Source: an uncultured Prevotellaceae bacterium (GTDB lineage Bacteria > Bacteroidota > Bacteroidia > Bacteroidales > Bacteroidaceae). From it: DNA of 64,000 bases. The stretch lies in contig CAMVIB010000002.1 of assembly GCA_947167455.1 (NCBI GenBank), forward strand, positions 1 to 64,000, given 5' to 3'. Positions 36,601-42,494 of this stretch are shown one piece after another. Made by a program: the position numbers and the translations under genes. Each line of letters begins with the position of its first letter. Position 1 is the stretch's first letter. The notes beneath the pieces are model-generated. The model ran no database searches. It was not told the DNA's origin and saw only the letters and a program-made list of their open reading frames with translations.

Positions 36601-37504
36601 GTGCGTTGCAGGCATGAAGAACATCGTGCTGGCTGGCGGCGTCGTGGCCAACCCCACTGCCGATGGCAACAAGGCCATCAAGGTCAACGACTTCGGCTCG
36701 AAGATAGAGTACGCCAGCTCGGGCGACGTCGTGCGCGACACGTGGGTTGACCTCTCCGAGAGCTACGACATGTGGATTGGCTCCACGCTGCTGACACGCG
36801 CCGTTGCCTACAAGGGTACGACGACCATCGCTACAGGCGTGAGCTACAACCACTCCACCCGCACCCTCAGCCTGGAGAACACCACCATCGACGGCATCTG
36901 GAACGCCGGCAAAGAGCTGAATGTCGTTGTCGATGGCGAGTGCACCATCAACAGCAGCTCTTACGGCACAGGCACCAAGAAGCCGGCCATCTACGCCGGT
37001 GCCGATGTCAACATCGTAGCCAACACCACGACCTCCACGCTGACGCTCGACGGCGGCAACTTCTCGCCCGCCGTGCTCGGCAAGGGTGTGGCCAAGGTGA
37101 GCTTCGGCAACCACATCACCGCCATTGCCAAGGGTATGCGCGGCATCTACAGCGAAGACAAGCAGCTGACCCTCGAGGTCAACAACGCCACCCTCATGGC
37201 CACCGGCACGCAGCATAGCATCTCCGGCCTGAAGGCTCTCGTCATGACGGGCTGCGGCATCACCGCCCCCAGCGGCGCCGCCTACAACGCCGCCACGGGT
37301 GCCGTTGAGCTCAACGGCTCTGCCATCGTGGGCCAGACGGTGACCATCGACCCGAGCGGCGACGGCATCGACGGCATCAGTGCCGACGACGCAGGCGTTG
37401 CTGCCATCTACAGCATCGACGGCAAGCGCCTCGGCCATACTCAGGCCGGCGTGAACGTCATCCGCAAGGCCGACGGCAGCGTCAAGAAGGTGCTCCGCAA
37501 GTAA
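30638..37504 (+). CDS. Giant repetitive secreted surface protein with 11 repeat units
   Basis: A 2288-aa protein with a signal peptide (residues 1-23, ...STALA). The body is 11 units of about 180-220 aa, opening near residues 23, 225, 447, 667, 868, 1080, 1273, 1476, 1658, 1839 and 2043 with variants of YGITIAGIPVSDVNAS. Each then has SYD-type 'G.VSYDNATKTLTLNNA.I', then 'GLTI.V.GTNTI', 'I.A..NTTITG.G.L' and 'A(I)...L.I....V.V.G' runs, the pattern expected of a beta-helix or stacked beta-solenoid. The tail (YSIDGKRL, then AGVNVIRKADGSVKKVLRK) is the same class as in the paralogue pair. Asn/Thr/Ser-rich with almost no Cys. Likely a long surface fibre or adhesin; no enzyme motif seen. A strong terminator follows. 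Confidence 0.82.
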   Translation: MKKFFTSLIALMAVLLCSSTALAGVTIAGKGVSSTGNVTGTWLTSGTVNYNASSNTITLTNANVTLPSNDFIQSTGSTSLTIRVQGTCTFSLTGDSNNFLYAETGVSINSVDGQAPGYLTVTSNGRSVWMGNNAYLNIWNTHVDLTSKDLEAMYGAGTTSLYTAWTWLKAKGGSGKYGIDKFKSWNNMAGGTTPMSVTTDGQTFDTSRKGFVLNGTQQQTTTIEPSIIIGGAPLNAAASSITFNSSTPGAGITSGTVTWNLSTKTLTLSGVSLSSASGIANNGIDGLTINVTSSSSVTATSGAAIRLRQNTTISSTSTSNRLTATASSSTATATAIRLCPLENNTATTTLTVKSIHVLAEGGGRGFEGYQGYGGRNCDLVFEKAYVNTKGSNYGSLVDFGNVIMKGCDIENPSGAHLLTSSGRTKVVHGSSIDAYKDWVDIHTASEYDLYVAGKQLNSVNAHNFYSPYLTAGSVTYDNSTKTLTLNNAVISGQTGTFTSNVNCGIYNEVSGLTINTVGTNTITTATTAIAVRANTTFTGSGKFDVRSTGASAISTYNNANVTLKREGSMYAFGSNYGFYGEIGGTLTVNHNGSNSGDYFFSGANGNIYTGDLVFDNKTLLYDPYTWFNKDTHCVYLKNERATSANSPATNNAGVKATNIYAYQNYGFYDIYINGTRLNNRNAQGYWDQYVKGGEITYSSSSRTLTLNGVTVDTGTGNFAFLRHRQGIGLTVSVKGTNTITNGSENYSTVVFEENGVITQGGNGKLILNGSNDSPICVYEGKNLDIAGGVEVSSANGAIYGRGNDAGMLTVNASTLDAKRLYGFSNIVLDGGTGYAIPNGATYNGTTKRVRHDGSDYTGHVLIQPLESYGVLLAGIEVNSYNADNIFADPMYKDSYGKQGTATYMASGRMLKLNGVNITAPSDIDAVKIASDGTSVEFTGNNTLSAIGDGNAIWAANGGTLIGATASAVLNASNTSDNYPAIYCGTNGGASSKNLEIRNLTVNANGIGAVSSDNKLIIDGSEVNLSGHAKGSVWGFGAQELQGGVIVMEPSGATYDESNRYLAGSNGSRITGAVKYAVGDNYPIWIAGTQVTSGNAANVTGDGKVSYDNATKTLTLNGASIGTGSGSHMQPIYSEASGLTIDVKGATTIDGGNYSAIQASGNTTITGTAPLTAKGDISVTNNADLTITDADVVIEGRLRGTGIGGTSGLIIKNSKVSITNTSGFATISEWGAMLLDGCAVTAPSGAVFSSSDGKLFVGSNQVTGDVTIEPVVDYGITIAGIPIHDKNASDISGATGANGQMTVTRNGGNTTITMNGFWFTGTDEYMENIICIDDRAGDVTINLIGENVVNSSRPGIDGLIKFDNFESHSHVITGSGSLKSNAEFGIHGEQNYSSLRIDGANLDIVMLYYINNLEFAGSNVSLAGDGMYGTIEDVNTVTLTGCDFTAPAGAYFDPSAHAVYAGSDRVMGQIEISAMKKFGITIAGIPVSDVNASAITGEGITGNVSWNAGTGRLRLDNAAIDGGAEPAIAIDGNAVGNVQIELVGNNKLESNVNGIAVSGTCNVGISSVDGTGLLRINAGLNGIDGANRLTIANAFADIVGDQIGVRGGTLDIQGGAIVGITAVSGTQALTDMVGIDLATNMIVAAGATDAQMVAFGEDYGFSINGQRVTSYAVALDENDLYDPASKTLTINNVNLPTYIDNEKCAGLTFKVSGANTFVGGDKPVIRTQQPIVIDGTGTLTLTSDVTAIDATADVTIKGGVAVNVSGTTAIDGHNTSTLHIDNSVVTLSGSDQVVKDLAALDLTGVSLSEPANAVFADGTVKVDGTPVSAASVIIGDVKSYGIDVAGIDITTVNAGSVESTDITKGTVSYDDGTKTLTLNNVDIAGTVTIADEVADIINIQLIGDNTVNASDAKAFYTKNGGFRFFSDGTGTLAITASGLGSTAVTAEKAITFDNCLVIADGGERGFSGVTMNCVVTIDNAAVRVKGSQSCVAGMKNIVLAGGVVANPTADGNKAIKVNDFGSKIEYASSGDVVRDTWVDLSESYDMWIGSTLLTRAVAYKGTTTIATGVSYNHSTRTLSLENTTIDGIWNAGKELNVVVDGECTINSSSYGTGTKKPAIYAGADVNIVANTTTSTLTLDGGNFSPAVLGKGVAKVSFGNHITAIAKGMRGIYSEDKQLTLEVNNATLMATGTQHSISGLKALVMTGCGITAPSGAAYNAATGAVELNGSAIVGQTVTIDPSGDGIDGISADDAGVAAIYSIDGKRLGHTQAGVNVIRKADGSVKKVLRK

Positions 37505-37560
37505 GACATCGCAAGCACAGTGAGGCCGTGCCTCACGCATGGCCCCGCTTTCATATCATG

Positions 37561-37598
37561 GGTTTCCCGTCGCATCATGCGGCGGGAAACCTTTTTTT
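37561..37598 (+). terminator. Rho-independent terminator after the giant gene
   Basis: GGTTTCCCG at 37561 pairs with CGGGAAACC ending at 37591, through GCAT/ATGC, and is followed by seven T. A smaller stem, GTGAGGC/GCCTCAC, lies at 37520-37536. Confidence 0.9.
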
Positions 37599-37653
37599 GC
37601 ACCACTCTTGCATCTTTTCACACTTTATTTTCGTCAGTACGGTAAAATTGCAG

Positions 37654-37661
37654 TACCTTTG
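37654..37661 (+). promoter_or_regulatory. -7 promoter box of the MacAB-like operon
   Basis: TACCTTTG followed by CAGCC; the motif ends 8 nt before the ATG at 37670, so the transcript would have almost no leader. Confidence 0.65.
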
Positions 37662-37669
37662 CAGCCACT

Positions 37670-38332
37670 ATGATACATTTGGAAGGCATCCACAAGACCT
37701 ATCAGGGCGCGCAACCGCTGCATGTGCTCAAGGGCATCGACCTCGACATCGCCGAGGGCGAGCTGTGCAGCATCATGGGCGCCAGCGGTTCGGGTAAGAG
37801 CACACTACTTAACATCCTGGGCATCCTCGACGACTACGACGAGGGTGAGTACCGCCTTGCCGGCACGCTCATCAAGAATTTGTCTGAGACGCGTGCTGCC
37901 GACTATCGCAACCGCATGATAGGCTTCATCTTCCAGTCGTTCAATCTCATAGGCTTCAAGACTGCCGTCGAGAATGTCGAGTTGCCGCTCTACTACCAAG
38001 GTGTGGGTCGTCGCCGCCGGCATGAGCTGGCGATGGATGAGCTTGCACGTATGGGTCTCACCGACTGGGCTTCGCATTATCCCAACGAGATGTCCGGCGG
38101 TCAGCGCCAGCGTGTGGCCATAGCCCGCGCATTGGTAACGCGCCCGAAGATCATCCTCGCCGACGAGCCTACGGGAGCGCTGGACTCACGCACGGGGGTG
38201 GAGGTGATGGAACTCCTGAAGCGTCTGAACCGTGAGGACGGCATCACGATGGTCATCGTGACTCACGACCCGCATGTTGCCGAACAGACGGCACGCACCA
38301 TACGCATCAAGGATGGTGTCATCGGAAATTGA
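37670..38332 (+). CDS. ABC transporter ATP-binding protein, MacB/LolD type
   Basis: A 220-aa cytoplasmic ATPase: Walker [10 protein letters not shown] (residues 37-45), Q-loop in [10 protein letters not shown], signature [14 protein letters not shown], Walker [13 protein letters not shown] and the switch His in VIVTHD. The GALD and the length place it in the MacB/LolD/FtsE group that powers mechanotransmission exporters. It overlaps the next gene's alternative TTG start and is followed by two MacB-type permeases and an adaptor. No outer-membrane TolC-like factor is in the window. Confidence 0.93.
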   Translation: MIHLEGIHKTYQGAQPLHVLKGIDLDIAEGELCSIMGASGSGKSTLLNILGILDDYDEGEYRLAGTLIKNLSETRAADYRNRMIGFIFQSFNLIGFKTAVENVELPLYYQGVGRRRRHELAMDELARMGLTDWASHYPNEMSGGQRQRVAIARALVTRPKIILADEPTGALDSRTGVEVMELLKRLNREDGITMVIVTHDPHVAEQTARTIRIKDGVIGN

Positions 38333-38337
38333 GCATC

Positions 38338-39597
38338 ATGATAGAGCTGATTCACGAGATAGCACAGACGATGACGCGCAACAGGTTGCGCACGTCGCTC
38401 ACGGGCTTTGCCGTGGCATGGGGTATCTTCATGCTCATCGTCCTGCTGGGTGCCGGCAATGGTCTCATCAATGCTCAGCTGGCAAATAGCGACGACTATG
38501 TCGATAACTCCATGGCGGTCTTCGGCGGCCAGACTTCCAAGGCTTACGAGGGTCTGAAGGAGGGTCGCAGCGTGAGGCTCGACGAGAGCGACCTCCGTAT
38601 CACCGATGCGCGTTTCGCGGCTAACGTCGATAAGGCGGGAGCCATCATCAACGTGGCCAGCATCACCATCAGCCTGGCTGACAACTACGTCAGCAGCACT
38701 CTGCGTGGCGTCTATCCCATGGATGCCGAGATAAACCGGCGCAAGCTTGCTGCCGGACGCTACATCAACGATATCGACATGCGCCAGCAGCGTAAGGTGA
38801 TAGTGCTCAGCGAGAATCAGGCCCGTGAGCTGTTGCCTGGCCGTCCCCTGGAACTCGTGGGGCGCACGGTGAAGGTGGGCACGATGGCCTTCAACGTCGT
38901 GGGCATCATAGAGCAGGACCAGAGCAACCGCAGCAACACTGCCATGACGCCCTTCAGCACCCTGCGCACCATCTACAACCGTGGCAACAACCTCGACCGT
39001 CTGGAGTTCGTGTTCCACGGCCTGGAGACGGAGGCCGACAACGATGCCTTCGAGAAGCAGTACCGTGCCACCATCAACCAGAACCACCGTGCGGCCCCCG
39101 ACGACGACGAGGCCATCTGGCTATGGAACCGCTTCACGCAGGCCATGCAGATGCAGAAGGGCGTTGCCATCCTGCGCACGGCCTTGTGGGTGATAGGTCT
39201 GTTCACTCTGCTGAGCGGCGTCGTAGGCGTGTCAAACATCATGCTCATCTCCGTGCGCGAGCGCACCCGCGAGTTCGGCATCCGCAAGGCCATCGGCGCA
39301 CGCCCGTTGAGCATACTGCGCATCATCATCGTGGAGAGCGTCATCGTGACGGCTTTCTTCGGCTACATAGGCATGGTGCTTGGCATCCTTGCCTGTCGAT
39401 ATATGGATATCACCGTGGGCTCCAAGCCCATCGACACGGGCCTTTTCAAGGCCACGATGTTCGTAAACCCCAGTGTGGGGCTCGCCACGGCCTTCGGTGT
39501 CACCCTCGTGCTCATCATCGCCGGCACGCTGGCGGGCCTCGTGCCGGCCATGAAGGCTGCCCGCGTGCGCCCGGTGGAGGCGCTCAATGCCGTGTGA
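38338..39597 (+). CDS. MacB-type ABC permease 1
   Basis: A 419-aa membrane protein. The first transmembrane helix (residues about 18-40, after MTRNRLRTSLTGFAVAWGIFM) is followed by a large periplasmic MacB_PCD domain, and three C-terminal helices form the FtsX domain (LWVIGLFTLLSGVVGVSNIMLISVRERTREFGIRKAIGA, IIVESVIVTAFFGYIGMVLG and VTLVLIIAGTLAGLVPA). This is the MacB/FtsX topology. I take the ATG at 38338; a TTG at 38329 overlaps the ATPase stop. Twenty nt separate it from the second, distinct permease; the two could form a heterodimer. Confidence 0.9.
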   Translation: MIELIHEIAQTMTRNRLRTSLTGFAVAWGIFMLIVLLGAGNGLINAQLANSDDYVDNSMAVFGGQTSKAYEGLKEGRSVRLDESDLRITDARFAANVDKAGAIINVASITISLADNYVSSTLRGVYPMDAEINRRKLAAGRYINDIDMRQQRKVIVLSENQARELLPGRPLELVGRTVKVGTMAFNVVGIIEQDQSNRSNTAMTPFSTLRTIYNRGNNLDRLEFVFHGLETEADNDAFEKQYRATINQNHRAAPDDDEAIWLWNRFTQAMQMQKGVAILRTALWVIGLFTLLSGVVGVSNIMLISVRERTREFGIRKAIGARPLSILRIIIVESVIVTAFFGYIGMVLGILACRYMDITVGSKPIDTGLFKATMFVNPSVGLATAFGVTLVLIIAGTLAGLVPAMKAARVRPVEALNAV

Positions 39598-39616
39598 GTG
39601 AGGCAGCTTATAGAAA

Positions 39617-40858
39617 ATGATAGATTTCGACACATATCACGAGCTACTGCAGACCCTGCTCCGCAACAAGACACGCTCCCTGCTCACAGGCTTCGGCGTG
39701 TTCTGGGGTGTGTTCATGCTTGTGGGCCTGATGGGTGGCGGCAAGGGCATGAAGCAGTTGCTCAACAACAACTTCGAGGGCTTTGCCACCAATGCCGCGC
39801 TGATATGGGCACAGCCCACCACGAAGCCCTTCCATGGCTTCCGCAAGGGCCGCACATGGAATATGACGACATCCGACGTGGAGCGTCTCAGGGCCCAGGT
39901 GCCCGAGCTCGATGTCGTGTCGCCCATGGTGAGCAACGGCGGCACCCGCGCCGTCGTGGGCAAGCGCACATTCGCTTGCTCGGTGAAAGGCGTGCTGCCC
40001 GAATATGCCCGCGTGGATGCCCCCAAGATGCGCTACGGCCGCTATATCAACGAGATGGACATCGCCAAGAGCCGCAAGGTGTGTGTCATCGGCGAGAGGG
40101 TATATCGCACGCTCTTCCCCGGCGGCGGCGACCCCTGCGGCGCTACCGTGCGCCTCGACTCAACCTACTACAGCATCGTTGGCGTGGATTTCAGCAAGGG
40201 CAACATGAACTTCAACGGTTCTGCCGACGAATCAGTGACCCTTCCCCTGACGCTGATGCAGCGCATATATAATCTTGGCGATGCCGTCCACATGGTGGCC
40301 GTGACAGGGCGTCGCGGCGTGACCATCAGCGAGATTACGCCACACATCCGCTCGGTGATAGCCCGCGCACATGATGTTGACCCGGAGGACGAGCAGAGCG
40401 TGATGGTGTTCAACACCGAAGTGTTGTTCGGCGTGCTCGACAGCCTCTTCGACGGTGTGGATTTCCTCATCTGGCTCGTGGGCATAGGCACTCTGCTGGC
40501 CGGAGCCATCGGCGTGTCGAATATCATGATGGTCACCGTTCGCGAGCGCACGTCAGAGATTGGCATTCGTCGTGCCATAGGTGCCACACCGCGTGTCATC
40601 CTGGGGCAGATCGTGGCAGAGAGCATCCTCCTCACCACCGTTGCCGGCATGGGCGGCATCCTCCTCGCCGTGCTCACACTGCAAGGCATGGAGCTTGCCA
40701 ACACCGAGGACGGCATCCTCGCGGCTCATTTCCAGGTGACATTCTGGCAGGCTGTGGGAGCTGTCTCGCTGCTCGCGCTCCTCGGCGTGGCGGCAGGCCT
40801 CATGCCTGCCCTGCGTGCCATGCGCATCAAGCCCGTAGATGCCATGCGTGAGGAGTGA
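39617..40858 (+). CDS. MacB-type ABC permease 2
   Basis: A 413-aa permease with the same plan as its neighbour: N-terminal helix after LRNKTRSLLTGFGVFWGVFMLVGL, a periplasmic MacB_PCD domain (residues about 45-260) and three C-terminal helices including WLVGIGTLLAGAIGVSNIMMVTVRERTSEIGIRRAIGATP. The sequence differs clearly from permease 1 in the periplasmic part, and a matching FtsX end (GVAAGLMPALRAMRIKPVDAMREE) closes it. It probably pairs with permease 1 on one ATPase, a layout often seen in Bacteroidetes. Substrate unknown. Confidence 0.9.
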   Translation: MIDFDTYHELLQTLLRNKTRSLLTGFGVFWGVFMLVGLMGGGKGMKQLLNNNFEGFATNAALIWAQPTTKPFHGFRKGRTWNMTTSDVERLRAQVPELDVVSPMVSNGGTRAVVGKRTFACSVKGVLPEYARVDAPKMRYGRYINEMDIAKSRKVCVIGERVYRTLFPGGGDPCGATVRLDSTYYSIVGVDFSKGNMNFNGSADESVTLPLTLMQRIYNLGDAVHMVAVTGRRGVTISEITPHIRSVIARAHDVDPEDEQSVMVFNTEVLFGVLDSLFDGVDFLIWLVGIGTLLAGAIGVSNIMMVTVRERTSEIGIRRAIGATPRVILGQIVAESILLTTVAGMGGILLAVLTLQGMELANTEDGILAAHFQVTFWQAVGAVSLLALLGVAAGLMPALRAMRIKPVDAMREE

Positions 40859-40909
40859 CGGGCCGTTTCCTGTAAGCAAATTATTCAACAATTGCATAAA
40901 CGTTACGTG

Positions 40910-42043
40910 ATGAAGAAAGTCTTTCGTATATTTTTGGGCATAGGCATCATCGTCCTGTTTGTCGGAACCTTTGCGTTCCTCTACCTAAACTCGCGTCCCA
41001 AGGTCAAGGAGTATGAGACCCTGGAGCCTTCGCGCCGCGACATCATCCGTTCCACGGTAGTGACGGGCAAGATTGAACCCCGCGACGAGGTTGCCGTGAA
41101 GCCGCAGATCAGCGGCATCGTTGCCGAACTGTTCAAGGAGGCCGGTCAGCATGTCGAGGCCGGCGAGGTGATAGCCAGGGTTAAGGTCATCCCCGACATG
41201 CAGCAGCTGAGCTCTGCCGAGTCGCGTGTGCGCCTCGCCACTATCAACGTGCGTCAGACCACCAAGGACCATGAGCGCCAGAAGACGCTCTTCGACAAGG
41301 GTCTCATCAGCGCCAACGAGTATGAGAAAGCGCGTCAGGCCTACGATCAGGCCCGCGAGGAGCTTGCTGCTGCCCAGGACAACCTGGAGGTTGTGCGCGA
41401 CGGTGCCTCGCGGAGTAATGCGTCGGCATCGAACACTCTGGTGCGCTCCACCATCAGCGGCATCATCCTTGACATCCCGGTGAAGGTGGGTAATTCCGTC
41501 ATTCTCTCCAATACCTTCAACGAGGGTACCACCATCGCCACCGTTGCCGACATGGGCAATCTCATCTTCCGCGGCAACATCGACGAGACGGAGGTAGGCC
41601 GGCTGCGTCCGGGCATGAACATGAAGATCACCATCGGTGCCATGCAGGATGTCAGCTTCGATGCCGCCCTTGAGTATATCAGCCCGAAGGCCACGGAGCA
41701 GGGTGGTGCCAACCAGTTTGAGATCAAGGCTGCTGTGAACATCCCTGCTGCCACCGACACCTCAGATGGCGCCGGCATTCCGATGATCCGCAGTGGCTAC
41801 AGTGCCAATGCACAGATTGTGCTGGAGGAGGTTCATGATGTCCTCACCATTCCCGAGGCTGCCGTACATTTCGAGGGCGACAGCACGTTTGTCTATCTCC
41901 TCCACGAGGACTCGAACGGCAAGCAGTATGTTCCGGCCAATATCGTGACGGGTCTCAGTGATGGCATCAACATTGAGATTAAGTCAGGAATAGAACCCAC
42001 CGCCCGCCTGCGTGGTAATGAGGTCATTGCCACCACAGAGTGA
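40910..42043 (+). CDS. Efflux periplasmic adaptor (MacA/HlyD family)
   Basis: A 377-aa membrane-fusion protein. One N-terminal helix (residues 5-25, IFLGIGIIVLFVGTFAFLYL) anchors it in the inner membrane. The barrel-sandwich (lipoyl-like) half is visible as VVTGKIEPRDEVAVKPQISGIVAELFKEAGQHVEAGEVIARV, a coiled-coil hairpin (QTTKDHERQKTLFDKGLISANEYEKARQAYDQAREELAAAQDNL) as residues 105-155, and the returning lipoyl part as VRSTISGIILDIPVKVGNSV; a beta-barrel domain follows. It links the ABC permeases to an outer-membrane channel. An in-frame TTG 18 nt upstream is ignored. Last gene of the operon; 3' end precedes a repeat-rich intergenic region. Confidence 0.91.
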   Translation: MKKVFRIFLGIGIIVLFVGTFAFLYLNSRPKVKEYETLEPSRRDIIRSTVVTGKIEPRDEVAVKPQISGIVAELFKEAGQHVEAGEVIARVKVIPDMQQLSSAESRVRLATINVRQTTKDHERQKTLFDKGLISANEYEKARQAYDQAREELAAAQDNLEVVRDGASRSNASASNTLVRSTISGIILDIPVKVGNSVILSNTFNEGTTIATVADMGNLIFRGNIDETEVGRLRPGMNMKITIGAMQDVSFDAALEYISPKATEQGGANQFEIKAAVNIPAATDTSDGAGIPMIRSGYSANAQIVLEEVHDVLTIPEAAVHFEGDSTFVYLLHEDSNGKQYVPANIVTGLSDGINIEIKSGIEPTARLRGNEVIATTE

Positions 42044-42047
42044 ACTC

Positions 42048-42135
42048 ATCTCCACGGCGTGACGTCGGTATCTCCACGGCGTGACGTTGGCATCTCCACG
42101 GCGTGACGTTGGCATCTCCACGGCGTGACGTCGGC
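42048..42135. repeat. 22-bp tandem array, four units, CCACGGCGTGACGT core
   Basis: Four direct copies of ATCTCCACGGCGTGACGTYG-GY, core CCACGGCG at 22-nt spacing (GGCG at 42056, 42078, 42100, 42122). Copies differ only at one or two bases. It starts four bases after the adaptor stop codon. A weaker copy of the same unit (CCTCGGCG) appears at 42161. Neither coding nor CRISPR-like (no spacers). Confidence 0.9.
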
Positions 42136-42200
42136 ATCTTCTTGGTATTTTCACGACTCCCCTCGGCGTTACTTTGGCAGCCTCTCGTCGTTGCCTTTGA

Positions 42201-42285
42201 AGCCCCTAGGGGAGTTAGCAAACTCGCCTAGGGGAGTTATGTAACTCGCCTAGGCGAGTTTGCTAACTCCCCTAGGGGCTTTTTT
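42201..42285. terminator. Very long perfect hairpin with T-tract and 22-bp periodicity
   Basis: The two 32-nt arms 42201-42232 and 42249-42280 are exact reverse complements, each starting/ending in AGCCCCTAGGGG; the 16-nt spacer has its own GAGTTA-tg-TAACTC stem, and six T follow (42280-42285). The same stretch is also periodic: CCTAGG occurs at 42205, 42227, 42249 and 42271, exactly every 22 nt. It lies between the convergent adaptor and ppiD genes. Confidence 0.9.
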
Positions 42286-42402
42286 CTCATCGTCTTTGCT
42301 GTTTCGGCATATCGTAGGTGCGCCTTATGGCGTACCTACGGTTGCTGAGCGGAGACAGCGTTGCGGTCTTGGCGGCAGAATGGTTGCAGAGAAGCATATA
42401 CA

Positions 42403-42434
42403 AAATAAGGTACGCGCACGCGCGTACCTTATTT
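42403..42434. terminator. Hairpin terminator on the ppiD side of the convergent region
   Basis: AAATAAGGTACGCG at 42403-42416 with its exact complement at 42421-42434, flanked on both sides by A/T-rich runs, so it can terminate in either direction (most relevant to ppiD, minus strand). A further stem with one mismatch lies at 42313-42340 (CGTAGGTGCGCC/GGCGTACCTACG), and a motif GAGACAGCGTTGCGGTCT (42352-42369) resembles that at 9-27. Confidence 0.75.
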
Positions 42435-42494
42435 AATTTTTATATGTGTGTGAGGTTAGCTCACGGGCTGGTGTAGTGAGCACCTGTCTTTCTC

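Noticed and set aside
35021..37540. 839-aa open frame antisense to the giant repeat gene
   Set aside because: It is a shadow of the G+C-rich repeats (the sense frame has signal peptide, unit structure and conserved tail); the antisense product is low-complexity His/Val/Asp-rich and has no features.
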